From assembly GCA_913062575.1 (NCBI GenBank), contig CAJXVT010000018.1, positions 1 to 46,198 on the forward strand: a stretch of 46,198 nucleotides of DNA, written 5' to 3'. The position numbers and the translations under genes were made by a program. Positions 25,582-34,287 of the stretch are shown piece after piece. Each line of letters opens with the position of its first letter. Positions within the stretch are counted from its first letter, which is position 1. The notes beneath the pieces are model-generated. The model was given only the letters and a program-made list of their open reading frames with translations. It made no database searches and was not told where the DNA came from. This stretch comes from an uncultured Flavobacteriaceae bacterium. GTDB lineage: Bacteria; Bacteroidota; Bacteroidia; Flavobacteriales; Flavobacteriaceae.

Positions 25582-26535
25582 ATGTCTGATGTAGCTGCAA
25601 TTAAACAATTAGTAGAAAAAACTAAACTACTAAAAAAAGAAATATCAAAAATCATTGTTGGTCAACACGATGCTGTTAATTTTGTGTTACTATCTGTTTT
25701 TTGTGGTGGACATTCATTATTAATAGGTGTTCCAGGTTTAGCAAAAACATTATTAGTTCAAACAGTTTCTGATACTTTAGGGTTGAATTTTAAAAGAATT
25801 CAATTTACTCCAGATTTAATGCCTTCAGATATTTTAGGGAGTGAGATTTTAGATGAAAACAGAAAGTTTACCTTCATAAAAGGCCCAATTTTCAGCAATA
25901 TTATTTTGGCTGATGAGATTAATAGAACTCCGCCAAAAACACAAGCAGCTTTATTAGAAGCGATGCAAGAGCGATCTGTTACCGTTGCTGGTCATCATTA
26001 TAAATTAGAGTTGCCTTTTTATGTTTTGGCTACGCAAAACCCTATTGAGCAAGAAGGAACTTACCCTTTACCAGAAGCTCAATTAGACCGTTTTATGTTT
26101 TCAATCAATTTAGAATACCCAACTTTTGAAGAGGAGGTAGAAGTGGTGAAAAACACAACTTCTGTAGAGACTCAGCAAGTGAATTCTATTTTCTCTATTG
26201 ATGAAATCTTAGCAGCTCAACAATTAATTAGAAAAATTCCTGTTGCAGATAATGTAGTAGAATATGCAGTGTCTTTGGTTAGTAAAACAAGACCAAATAA
26301 TAAAAAAGCAACTGAATTTATAAAGAATTACGTGAATTGGGGAGCAGGACCAAGAGCTTCACAAAATTTAATTTTGGCAGCAAAAGCTCATGCAGCAATT
26401 AATGGAAAATTTTCTCCAGATATTGAAGATGTGAAAGCAGTAGCAATTCCTATTTTATCACACAGAGTTGTGAAAAATTATAAAGCAGAAGCAGAAGGAA
26501 TTTCAATTAGTCAAATAATTACCTCAATATTATAA
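25582..26535 (+). CDS. MoxR-family AAA+ ATPase
   Basis: The 317-residue protein is a standard MoxR ATPase: Walker A GVPGLAKT (49-56), Walker B ILADEINR, QAALLEAMQERSVTVAG and the sensor region PLPEAQLDRFMF. MoxR proteins remodel or load partners, often with VWA-domain proteins encoded beside them. Here the neighbours are instead the SurA-type chaperones upstream and a 28-residue membrane peptide one base downstream. No VWA or DUF58 gene follows, which is unusual for the family. Confidence 0.92.
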   Translation: MSDVAAIKQLVEKTKLLKKEISKIIVGQHDAVNFVLLSVFCGGHSLLIGVPGLAKTLLVQTVSDTLGLNFKRIQFTPDLMPSDILGSEILDENRKFTFIKGPIFSNIILADEINRTPPKTQAALLEAMQERSVTVAGHHYKLELPFYVLATQNPIEQEGTYPLPEAQLDRFMFSINLEYPTFEEEVEVVKNTTSVETQQVNSIFSIDEILAAQQLIRKIPVADNVVEYAVSLVSKTRPNNKKATEFIKNYVNWGAGPRASQNLILAAKAHAAINGKFSPDIEDVKAVAIPILSHRVVKNYKAEAEGISISQIITSIL

Positions 26536-26536
26536 T

Positions 26537-26623
26537 ATGAAATCTAAAAAACTAATTATAATTGCAATTGTAGTATTTGTAGTTTCCTTTTTACTAGCAA
26601 GTTGGTTGTTTTCTTTGCTGTAA
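26537..26623 (+). CDS. 28-residue hydrophobic membrane peptide
   Basis: ATG at 26537 lies one base after the moxR stop and opens MKSKKLIIIAIVVFVVSFLL, then ASWLFSLL and TAA. It is a basic start with a single membrane helix. The stop directly abuts the stop of the convergent fucosidase gene (26624). The tight fit between the two genes and the clear topology make it a likely real peptide translated with moxR. No family is known to me. Confidence 0.55.
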   Translation: MKSKKLIIIAIVVFVVSFLLASWLFSLL

Positions 26624-27961
26624 TTAATTGCTTTCTATCGCTTTTACTTCTTCCCTAAACAAGTCTACTTTCCCTCTTAAAAGCACCGCAATTACCGTCA
26701 CATCTTTATCTTGAACCTTTTCTGGTAGATCAATATATAATAACCCTGGAACTGAACTCCAATATTGTTTCCCAACTACTTTATGAGATAATTTTGTTCC
26801 ATTGCCAACAACCCAAATTCTGTTTACTTTGTTTTTTAAGCCTTTAATTAATAAAGGTCCATTGGGTTTATTGTCTACATATAAATACAAAATAGTTTTG
26901 TCTTTAGACAATGCGGTATACCCATTAAAATGTTCTTTTGGAATTCCGGCTCTTGTACCATAAATAGCCTCTTTATGTTTTTTTGTCCATCTACCTAATC
27001 CTTTTAAGATTGCTACTTGTTCTTGTGGAATTGTACCATCAGGTTTTGGGGCAATATCTAATAATAAATTACCGCCCATGCTTATACAGTCTACTAAAAT
27101 TCTAATAATTTGGTTTATAGACTTGTATTTTTTGTCATTTGGTTGATATCCCCAAGAATTATTCATGGTCATACACAATTCCCAAAAAATACTTGAAGGT
27201 TTAGAAATAGGAACTCCTTGTTCAGGTGTTGCATAATCACCATAACCTTGTAGCCTTGAATTGATAATAGCATTTGGGTTTCTACTTAATAATAAGTTTC
27301 TTATTTCTTTGGCTTTCCATTTTTTTGCCGATTGCTCCCAATCACCATCAAACCAATACATATCTGGATTGAATGAAGTTAATTCTGTTAGCTGTCCAAA
27401 ATTAAATTTAGTGAATGACTCCCATTTTTTATCATCTTCTGTGTAGCGCTTTTTAGTTCTTGTGAAATTTGGATAATCTGAATGCGACCAGTCTAATAAT
27501 GAGTAATACAATCCAACTTTTAAATTTCTTTTTTTAATTGCTTTTACAAATGGAGTTATTAGGTCTTTTTTTGCTGGCGTATGTTGTACGGTGTTTAATT
27601 TACCAAACTTTGTATTCCATAGAGCAACACCATCATGATGTTTGGTTGTAATGATTGTATATTTTGCGCCAGATTCTTCAATAAGTTTAGCCCATTTTTT
27701 CGGATTGTAGTTATGTGCAGTAAATCCATTTAACTGCTTCATATAATCTGGATAGGAGATGTAGTTATTATAAAACGACCAAGACTCGTCGATGCCATTA
27801 ACAGCATAAATTCCCCAATGAATAAAAATTCCCAGTTTGGCATCTTTAAACCAAGCTAATCTTTTTTCTTTTGGCTTTTCTGCTTGTTGGGAATTTGCAC
27901 AAAATACGTTTAGAAATAATAAAATAATTACTATGCTACTTAACTTTTTATTGTATTTCAT
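26624..27961 (-). CDS. Alpha-L-fucosidase, GH29
   Basis: The 445-residue protein is an exported GH29 enzyme. An N-terminal hydrophobic segment (about residues 9-22) ends in CANSQ. The barrel carries LGIFIHWGIYAV (from residue 43), HHDGVALW (108-115) and the nucleophile Asp205 in YWFDGDWE. It hydrolyses terminal alpha-L-fucosyl groups in the periplasm or at the surface, with retention. The C-terminal 100 residues form a small beta-domain. There is no SusC/SusD pair or sulfatase near it, so it is not in a normal polysaccharide utilisation locus. Confidence 0.88.
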   Translation of the reverse strand: MKYNKKLSSIVIILLFLNVFCANSQQAEKPKEKRLAWFKDAKLGIFIHWGIYAVNGIDESWSFYNNYISYPDYMKQLNGFTAHNYNPKKWAKLIEESGAKYTIITTKHHDGVALWNTKFGKLNTVQHTPAKKDLITPFVKAIKKRNLKVGLYYSLLDWSHSDYPNFTRTKKRYTEDDKKWESFTKFNFGQLTELTSFNPDMYWFDGDWEQSAKKWKAKEIRNLLLSRNPNAIINSRLQGYGDYATPEQGVPISKPSSIFWELCMTMNNSWGYQPNDKKYKSINQIIRILVDCISMGGNLLLDIAPKPDGTIPQEQVAILKGLGRWTKKHKEAIYGTRAGIPKEHFNGYTALSKDKTILYLYVDNKPNGPLLIKGLKNKVNRIWVVGNGTKLSHKVVGKQYWSSVPGLLYIDLPEKVQDKDVTVIAVLLRGKVDLFREEVKAIESN

Positions 27962-27976
27962 GATTGTGTAATTGGG

Positions 27977-28525
27977 TTAAGGCTTGTCAAGGCGCTCAAA
28001 AAAACTAAAAACATTTCCGCCATATTTTTTTGAATAGCTGTAATTTGGATGAGATGATGTATCTGTATGCTTTGAATGTTCAATAATCAAGAGTCCCTCT
28101 TTATTTAAAATCCCATTATCAAAAATAAGGTTGGCAATTTTTAAAAATTGTTCTTCCTCAAAATTATAAGGAGGGTCAGCGAAAATTATATCGGCTTTTA
28201 AAGCTGTTTTTTCTAAAAACTTATACACGTCGCTTTTGTATGTTTTAATGTCTAAATCTAGCTCTTTTGATGTGCTATTAATAAACTTAACACATCCAAA
28301 GTGTTGATCTATACTGTAAATGTTTTGAGCGCCTCTAGAAGCAAATTCAAAACTTATATTTCCTGTGCCAGCAAATAAATCAATTACATCAACATTTTCA
28401 AAATAATACAAGTTATTTAGAATGTTAAATAAAGACTCTTTAGACATATCTGTAGTCGGTCTAACAGGCAGGCTTTTAGGTGCTGTTAATCTTTTTCCTT
28501 TGTGTTTTCCAGAAATTATTCGCAT
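27977..28525 (-). CDS. rsmD: 16S rRNA (guanine-N2) methyltransferase RsmD
   Basis: The 182-residue protein has the RsmD marks: MRIISGKHKGKRLTAP start, LPVRPTTDMSKESLFNIL, the SAM-binding VIDLFAGTGN (47-56) and the catalytic DPPYNF (about 117-122). It methylates G966 (E. coli numbering) of 16S rRNA in the cytoplasm. It follows the DUF3822 gene by 4 nt and probably shares its transcript. Confidence 0.93.
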   Translation of the reverse strand: MRIISGKHKGKRLTAPKSLPVRPTTDMSKESLFNILNNLYYFENVDVIDLFAGTGNISFEFASRGAQNIYSIDQHFGCVKFINSTSKELDLDIKTYKSDVYKFLEKTALKADIIFADPPYNFEEEQFLKIANLIFDNGILNKEGLLIIEHSKHTDTSSHPNYSYSKKYGGNVFSFFERLDKP

Positions 28526-28529
28526 TTAT

Positions 28530-29369
28530 TTATGGTAGCGTTATATAATGTGAATGATTTGATACATCTTCTTCATTTTCGAAAAATGAATTTTCTAATT
28601 TGATAAAATCAATATTTCGTATGTATTGATATGTAATATGATACAACTCTGATTCTTTTTCGATATCTCCAATAAATACTAATTGAAACTTTTCTGGGTT
28701 TAATTTTAATTGCTCTGCAGTAAAAAGAATATAGTAGATAAAATCTTCTTTGGTTTGAAAAGTAAAAGAATTGTAAAATAATAAGTTGGAGTTTTCTATA
28801 ATAACAATATCAAAATTACGCTGAGATACATGTACAAAGCATTGTTTTTCTGAATTGTTTTTTGAATGCAAAACTAATTTATCAATTAAAATAGTAGAAT
28901 GATGTTTATATTCAAATTCACCAAATTGTTGAAATAAATAATTATTAATGTTCACATAAGGAATATAAACAGTTTTAATATCTAATTGAGATAGGCTATC
29001 AAAAGCTAAATAATCGTTTGTGAGGGTTTTTACATTGTAATCTAAATAGAGATTTAATTCTTCTTCATTAAATAGCGGAGAAGGCACTAAAGTTGATAGG
29101 TTATTTTGATGTATAACCGTTACAGTTTCAAAATCTTGCTTTAAAAGAGTAGAATCATTAAATATTTCTTCAATTTTAGAAAGTAAAAATTCTGGAGTAG
29201 TACTTGTTTCTTCAAAAGTGAATACCGTAAAATGTTGCATCTCTTTAGTAAATGAATTAGAGATGCAAAAAGAAAATCCATCCAAACTAAGTTGGATGGA
29301 TAGTGCTTTTCTATAATTGTCTTTTATAATATTATTTATCGTCTTTTTCTGCACGATCATTTTTGTCAT
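28530..29369 (-). CDS. DUF3822 family protein
   Basis: The ATG at 29369 (MTKMIVQKKT) is chosen over the GTG at 29405, which would extend deep into the preceding gene; an ATG at 29360 is also possible. The core KALSIQLSLDGFSFCI and later FVHVSQRNFDIVIIENSN and FNSFTFQTKEDFIYYILFT-type segments fit DUF3822, an actin-like ATPase-fold family of Bacteroidota, usually next to rsmD as here. Function is unknown. The start region overlaps the preceding gene end by about 38 nt. Two perfect 10-bp inverted repeats lie in its early codons (29235-29301). Confidence 0.8.
   Translation of the reverse strand: MTKMIVQKKTINNIIKDNYRKALSIQLSLDGFSFCISNSFTKEMQHFTVFTFEETSTTPEFLLSKIEEIFNDSTLLKQDFETVTVIHQNNLSTLVPSPLFNEEELNLYLDYNVKTLTNDYLAFDSLSQLDIKTVYIPYVNINNYLFQQFGEFEYKHHSTILIDKLVLHSKNNSEKQCFVHVSQRNFDIVIIENSNLLFYNSFTFQTKEDFIYYILFTAEQLKLNPEKFQLVFIGDIEKESELYHITYQYIRNIDFIKLENSFFENEEDVSNHSHYITLP
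29235..29301 (-). repeat. Two adjacent perfect hairpins in the DUF3822 start region
   Basis: TTGCATCTCT (29235-29244) pairs with AGAGATGCAA (29259-29268), and ATCCATCCAA (29276-29285) pairs with TTGGATGGAT (29292-29301). Both stems are 10 bp without mismatch and only 7 nt separate them. They fall about 70-135 nt after the start codon. Confidence 0.7.
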
Positions 29370-30072
29370 AAAAAGGAGGCCAGTTACCACCAGTTGAAAC
29401 TTCACTTAATGAACCAACAGAAACAAATTCTCCTTTAATTTCATCTGTAGTATTTGCTTCTAATTCTTGTTTAACAAGTGAGGCATCCATTCCTGTTAAA
29501 ACGTCTATTTTTGGTGTTTTTGCTAAAAACACTTTCACTTTTAATCCTTGTATTTTCTCAACAATACCTAACTCAACTGTGAAAACCTTATTAGTTCCAG
29601 GCACTTTTGCCATATTTTTATAATCTCTACCTGTAAATTTACTTAATACAGGTTCGTAACCAATTGTATCTGTAACTCTTCTTTCAACATCAACCATAAT
29701 TTTTTGGTATCTTGTTCCTTTATTAACTTGTTCAACAACAGTTGTTGTGTTTGTTAATGCTAATTGTGCTGTGTCAATAAATTGTACTAAACTATTAATG
29801 TCACTAGAATATTCTCCAGTAACCTCTTTGTGAAAAACTTCTGCATCTCTAATCATTTTTAAATTATAAATTACTTTTGCAAATTTTTCTTGTTTGGTTT
29901 TATGAAAATTAATAGGCTTCATAATACCATCATAAATTTTCCAAGTTAAGAAACCAGCTACAACAAGTAAAAGTATTGACACTAAGGGTCTCATTTTCAA
30001 CGGTAAAAATTTTACAATAATAAATGCAATAGCACCAATAACAATAACAGCAGCAATAATAGTAATGAACAT
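29332..30072 (-). CDS. Conserved protein with two N-terminal membrane helices
   Basis: The 246 residues begin with MFITIIAAVIVIGAIAFIIV and a second helix RPLVSILLLVVAGFLTWKIY, so both lie within the first 50 residues. The rest (KTKQEKFAKVIYNLKMIRDA onward) is charged and soluble, probably periplasmic. The end GNWPPFYDKNDRAEKDDK is acidic. I do not recognise a named family. It heads the DUF3822-rsmD set and overlaps DUF3822. TAGATTTG (rc 30102-30109) gives an exact -7 element upstream. Confidence 0.65.
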   Translation of the reverse strand: MFITIIAAVIVIGAIAFIIVKFLPLKMRPLVSILLLVVAGFLTWKIYDGIMKPINFHKTKQEKFAKVIYNLKMIRDAEVFHKEVTGEYSSDINSLVQFIDTAQLALTNTTTVVEQVNKGTRYQKIMVDVERRVTDTIGYEPVLSKFTGRDYKNMAKVPGTNKVFTVELGIVEKIQGLKVKVFLAKTPKIDVLTGMDASLVKQELEANTTDEIKGEFVSVGSLSEVSTGGNWPPFYDKNDRAEKDDK

Positions 30073-30101
30073 TAGTATAATTTTTTTAAAATGATTATTC
30101 G

Positions 30102-30109
30102 CAAATCTA
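30102..30109 (-). promoter_or_regulatory. -7 element of the two-TM protein gene
   Basis: On the minus strand TAGATTTG fits TAnnTTTG. It ends 29 nt before the ATG at 30072. The region 19 nt further up is T-rich but has no TTG. Confidence 0.45.
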
Positions 30110-30154
30110 CAATTTTTTTTTAATGATAAAAATTTTTAAGCATAAATCAATTCC

Positions 30155-30162
30155 TATCTTTG
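30155..30162 (+). promoter_or_regulatory. -7 element of the RecD-like helicase gene
   Basis: TATCTTTG fits TAnnTTTG exactly, 14 nt before the ATG, so the leader would be short. Confidence 0.5.
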
Positions 30163-30176
30163 AATTTTGAATTTCT

Positions 30177-31601
30177 ATGATTAAAACAACAACAGAATTT
30201 TACAAAGAACTTCTTCAGAAGTTTCCTTTTAAGCCTACAATTAAACAACATAAATTATTGAATGAGTTGGCAATCTTTATTTTTGACAACAATAATCGTG
30301 CCTTGTTTTTATTAAAAGGGTATGCTGGAACAGGGAAAACAACTACAATTAGTACCTTTGTAAACTCTTTATGGAAGGCAGAGAAAAAAGCAGTTTTGTT
30401 AGCGCCAACAGGTAGAGCAGCAAAAGTTATATCTGTTTATTCTAAAAAGAAAGCGCTTACTATTCATAAGAAAATATACTTTCCAAAAAAGCAAAAGAAT
30501 GGTTCTGTAGAGTTTGTGATGCAACCAAACAAGCATACAAATACTATTTTTATTATAGATGAAGCATCTATGATTCCAGATAAACCAAGTAATGCAAAGC
30601 TATTTGAAACAGGCTCATTATTAGATGATTTAATTTCATATGTATATTCTGGTAAGAATTGTAAAATCATTTTTATTGGAGATACGGCTCAATTACCACC
30701 GGTTAAATTAAATGTGAGTCCAGCTTTAGAGGCAACAACTTTAGAATTAGAGTACCATAAGGATGTCACTGAACTTGAATTGGATGAGGTAATGCGTCAG
30801 CATGAAAATTCTGGAATTTTAGCAAATGCAACGCATTTACGAATGTTAATAGACAATCATGCTACTGATTTTCAATTCGATTTAAATTTTCCTGATATCA
30901 TTAGATTGGAAGACGGATATGATATTGAAGACGCAATTACAACTACTTATGATAACATTGGAGTAGAAGATACCGCTTTTATTGTGCGCTCTAATAAACG
31001 TGCGAATCAATACAATGAACAAATAAGAACGAAAATAAGAGGTCAAGAAAACGAAATTTCTGCTGGAGATTATGTGATGGTAGTTAAGAATAATTACTAT
31101 TGGTTAAAAGATTCTTCTGAAGCTGGGTTTATTGCTAATGGTGACATTTGTGAGGTTATGAGATTAAATGCAATAAAAGAATTGTACGGATTTAGATTTG
31201 CAGAAGTTTCTATAAGAATGATAGACTACCCAAATCAACAGTCATTCGATACTGTTTTGTTATTAGACACGTTAACAAGCGAATCTCCATCATTAAGTTA
31301 TGAAGAATCAAATCAGTTATACCAAGCTGTTAGAGAAGATTACGCTCAGGAAAAATCAAAATACAAGCAACTACTTGCAATTAAGAACAATCCGTATTTT
31401 AATGCACTGCAAGTAAAATTCTCTTATGCCATGACTTGTCATAAGTCACAAGGTGGACAATGGAAAAATGTTTTTATAGAGCAACCATATTTGCCAGAAG
31501 GAATTTCAACAGAATATTTGCGTTGGTTGTATACAGCTATTACTAGAGCACAAGAAAAATTATATTTGATAGGTTTTAAAGACGAATATTTCGATAATTA
31601 G
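30177..31601 (+). CDS. RecD/Pif1-like superfamily 1B DNA helicase
   Basis: The 474-residue protein has an SF1B core: Walker A LKGYAGTGKTTTI (47-59), LLAPTGRAAKV, Walker B IFIIDEASMI, the GDTAQLPPV motif III and near the C-terminus YAMTCHKSQGGQWKNVFIE with LYTAITRAQEKLYLIG. It is close to RecD2 without its long N-terminal region. It should unwind DNA 5' to 3' in repair or replication. Its stop overlaps the convergent LpxR-like gene by 4 nt. Confidence 0.9.
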   Translation: MIKTTTEFYKELLQKFPFKPTIKQHKLLNELAIFIFDNNNRALFLLKGYAGTGKTTTISTFVNSLWKAEKKAVLLAPTGRAAKVISVYSKKKALTIHKKIYFPKKQKNGSVEFVMQPNKHTNTIFIIDEASMIPDKPSNAKLFETGSLLDDLISYVYSGKNCKIIFIGDTAQLPPVKLNVSPALEATTLELEYHKDVTELELDEVMRQHENSGILANATHLRMLIDNHATDFQFDLNFPDIIRLEDGYDIEDAITTTYDNIGVEDTAFIVRSNKRANQYNEQIRTKIRGQENEISAGDYVMVVKNNYYWLKDSSEAGFIANGDICEVMRLNAIKELYGFRFAEVSIRMIDYPNQQSFDTVLLLDTLTSESPSLSYEESNQLYQAVREDYAQEKSKYKQLLAIKNNPYFNALQVKFSYAMTCHKSQGGQWKNVFIEQPYLPEGISTEYLRWLYTAITRAQEKLYLIGFKDEYFDN

Positions 31602-32539
31602 TTGAAATAATATCCTATATAAATACTTCCATAAGTATTTGTTTTTGTTACTCTCACACTTTTTAGTTTTTTGGTGTGAAAGTAATATGTATACCCGTAT
31701 TGAAATCTATTTTTATAAAAGCGATATCCCAATTCTAAAGAAAAATAAAGAGGGTTTATGCTAAATGTTACTGGGCTAGTTTCATTTAAAAAACTACCTT
31801 GTATAGTTGCGTCATAAAACGCATAAGTAAGCATGGGTTTTATAAATATAAAAGATTCACTGAAACTTTGAGACGTTTTATTAATGTTTGAATTGAAAGC
31901 AACAGAATTTGAGAACTTCTGTAGCTTTTTAAGCCCAATTCTAGAGTAGATTCCTGTAGATAAACTTGTGAAAATTGTTCCGATTTTTAACGAATTATAA
32001 CTGCTAACATCAAATATTGACGAACTTACTTTTGGGAAATACTTGAGATACTTAGCATTTAAATTCACTGCCATTGCATTTTGTATTTGATATTTCCATC
32101 CTGTAGCTTCAGGATAATTGTAGATGCTATGCATAAAATTTTGTAACTCCTGTGACTTCGCTCTTGGGCCAATAACTCCAAGTTGAATTTCTGTACTAAA
32201 CATGTTTTGAGATTTGTAAAATCTATTTAAACTATAGGCTCCGTATAAATACCCAGCAAAAGGTCTGTCATGAGAGTTAGAAAATTGTAACGTTGCTTTA
32301 AATGGTGTAAACATCATGTGACCAACTTGAAATTGGTGAATTTTCTTTATTAAATTAGTAGTATCGCTTTCAACAACAGTTCTAAAAGTTAAAAATAAAC
32401 CGTTTGTGTAATATCTATCTCTATAGATAGAAGTGTATAAGTCATTGTCTGACTGTAAGCTAAATTCTTTAGAATAACTGTTTTGTGTAAAACCGTAAAA
32501 TGAAAAGCTAAAAAAAAGTAGAATTGTAAAAATGCGCAT
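31598..32539 (-). CDS. LpxR-like lipid A deacylase (DUF2219)
   Basis: The 313-residue protein has a signal peptide MRIFTILLFFSFSFYGFTQ and a barrel of amphipathic strands ending in SIYIGYYFN. The LpxR active-site regions are visible: FSLQSDNDLYTS and DRYYTNGLFL correspond to the Asn/Asp pair and the nearby Thr. DRPFAGYLYG follows as in the family. LpxR removes 3'-linked acyl chains from lipid A at the outer membrane. The catalytic His-Ser part cannot be placed with certainty by eye. A TATATTTG box lies 6 nt before the ATG. Confidence 0.8.
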   Translation of the reverse strand: MRIFTILLFFSFSFYGFTQNSYSKEFSLQSDNDLYTSIYRDRYYTNGLFLTFRTVVESDTTNLIKKIHQFQVGHMMFTPFKATLQFSNSHDRPFAGYLYGAYSLNRFYKSQNMFSTEIQLGVIGPRAKSQELQNFMHSIYNYPEATGWKYQIQNAMAVNLNAKYLKYFPKVSSSIFDVSSYNSLKIGTIFTSLSTGIYSRIGLKKLQKFSNSVAFNSNINKTSQSFSESFIFIKPMLTYAFYDATIQGSFLNETSPVTFSINPLYFSLELGYRFYKNRFQYGYTYYFHTKKLKSVRVTKTNTYGSIYIGYYFN

Positions 32540-32544
32540 AACAA

Positions 32545-32552
32545 CAAATATA
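32545..32552 (-). promoter_or_regulatory. -7 element almost touching the LpxR-like start
   Basis: The minus strand reads TATATTTG then TTGTTATG. Only five bases separate box and start codon, so the message should be leaderless or nearly so. Confidence 0.5.
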
Positions 32553-32639
32553 AAATTTGTATTTTAATATTTTCTTTTTTAGTTTAAAATTAACTTAAGT
32601 TTTATAACTTTAAGCAGTAATAAATATCTAATTTACAGC

Positions 32640-33497
32640 ATGAATAAAAAAGAGATGCTAACGCTAGAAGAGATAAAAAATATCGAAACTAGAGGCCAGT
32701 TAATATCAGCAATAAAAGAAAAGGGGATTCCATTTCAAAAAATTGAAAGAACGCTTTTATATGAAGAGGAGTTACGCAATTTGCAAATAGAATTGGTAAA
32801 GTTACAACGTTGGGTTGCAAAAGAAAAAAAACGTGTAGCTATCATTTTTGAAGGGAGAGATGCTGCTGGTAAAGGAGGTAATATTAGACGATTTATGGAG
32901 CATTTAAATCCTAGGTCTTCAAGATTAGTAGCCTTAGATAAGCCTTCAAATGTAGAAAAAGGACAATGGTACTTTCAACGATATATTAAAGAGCTACCAA
33001 ACCCAGGAGAAATTGTGTTTTTTGATAGAAGTTGGTATAATAGAGCAGTTGTAGAACCTGTTATGGGGTTTTGCGAAGAAAGTCAGTATAAAGATTTTTT
33101 AGTACAAGTACCAGAGTTTGAGCATATGTTATATGAAGATGGCTTAATCATTATAAAATTTTGGTTATCAATATCAAAAGAAGAACAATTAAGTAGGTTT
33201 GAAGCAAGAAAAGAAACGCCATTGAAAAGATGGAAATTTAGCCCAGTAGATCAAAAAGGACAAGAATTATGGAGTAAATACTCTTTTTATAAAGAAGAAA
33301 TGTTTAGTAAAACTCATACTACGTATAGTCCATGGATGATTGTAAAAACAAATAAAAAGAAAATAGCAAGATTAGAATGTATCAGACATGTGCTGTCTCA
33401 GTTTGATTATGAGGGAAAGAATTCAGCAACAACTACTATCTTACCAGATCCAAACGTTGTAATGCGTTATTTTAGATCTGCTCATCAAATTGATTAA
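32640..33497 (+). CDS. ppk2: Polyphosphate kinase 2 (first of a tandem pair)
   Basis: The 285-residue protein is a single-domain PPK2: Walker A FEGRDAAGKGGNIRRF (70-85), the LVALDKPS lid region, and Walker B VFFDRSWYNRAVVEPVMGFC from residue 126. PPK2 enzymes phosphorylate nucleoside mono- or diphosphates with polyphosphate. The subclass (AMP or ADP as acceptor) needs alignment. A second ppk2 starts 4 nt after the stop. It is longer than the neighbour at both ends. Confidence 0.93.
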   Translation: MNKKEMLTLEEIKNIETRGQLISAIKEKGIPFQKIERTLLYEEELRNLQIELVKLQRWVAKEKKRVAIIFEGRDAAGKGGNIRRFMEHLNPRSSRLVALDKPSNVEKGQWYFQRYIKELPNPGEIVFFDRSWYNRAVVEPVMGFCEESQYKDFLVQVPEFEHMLYEDGLIIIKFWLSISKEEQLSRFEARKETPLKRWKFSPVDQKGQELWSKYSFYKEEMFSKTHTTYSPWMIVKTNKKKIARLECIRHVLSQFDYEGKNSATTTILPDPNVVMRYFRSAHQID

Positions 33498-33501
33498 TTA
33501 T

Positions 33502-34287
33502 ATGGAGAATCAAAATATACCTTTAATAGAAAAGAAACTGAACTCTATAAGTGGTCTTTTGGCATTGTTATCTAAAGAGCCAATTAGTCCAGAAAGGGCT
33601 GTAAGATATGTAGATTACGAAAAAAAACTTGTAAAATTACAAGTAGAATTAATTAAACTACAAACTTGGGCAATAGATAATAATGAGAAAATTATTGTAA
33701 TTTTTGAAGGAAGAGACGCAGCTGGTAAAGGTGGTGCTATTCGTAGAATTACAGAACGTATTAATCCTCGTCATATGCGTATTGTTGCACTTTCTAAACC
33801 CTCAGAAAGTGAGCAGTCTCAATGGTATTTTCAACGCTATATAAACCAATTACCTAAAGCTGGAGAAATGGTTTTCTTTGATAGAAGTTGGTACAATAGA
33901 GCAGTAGTAGAACCAGTAAATGGATTTTGTACACAAGAAGAATATGATATATTTATGAATCAGGTAAATGATTTTGAACGGATGATTACTGAATCTGGAA
34001 TTTACTTGGTGAAAATTTATATGTCTATTTCTAAAAAAGAACAAGAAAAACGCTTTTCTGATATTAAATCAGATCCATTAAAGCAATGGAAAATGACCAA
34101 AGTAGATGAAAAAGCACAAGAATTATGGGACGATTATACAACTTATAAAGATGCCATGTTTTCAAAAACAAATACAAAGAAAGTTCCTTGGAAAGTAATT
34201 AGAGCAAATAGAAAAACAGAAGCGAGAATTAATGCAATTAATTATATTTTAAAGCAAATTCCTTATGACACAACTATTAAAGTATAG
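33502..34287 (+). CDS. ppk2: Polyphosphate kinase 2 (second of a tandem pair)
   Basis: The ATG at 33502 is chosen; a TTG at 33490 inside the previous gene is unlikely. The 261-residue product has FEGRDAAGKGGAIRRI (68-83), IVALSKPS and VFFDRSWYNRAVVEPVNGFC. It is clearly paralogous to the preceding enzyme and probably arose by tandem duplication. The two differ in the region after the lid, so acceptor preference may differ. Its stop abuts the stop of the convergent ArsC-like gene with no spare base. Confidence 0.92.
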   Translation: MENQNIPLIEKKLNSISGLLALLSKEPISPERAVRYVDYEKKLVKLQVELIKLQTWAIDNNEKIIVIFEGRDAAGKGGAIRRITERINPRHMRIVALSKPSESEQSQWYFQRYINQLPKAGEMVFFDRSWYNRAVVEPVNGFCTQEEYDIFMNQVNDFERMITESGIYLVKIYMSISKKEQEKRFSDIKSDPLKQWKMTKVDEKAQELWDDYTTYKDAMFSKTNTKKVPWKVIRANRKTEARINAINYILKQIPYDTTIKV

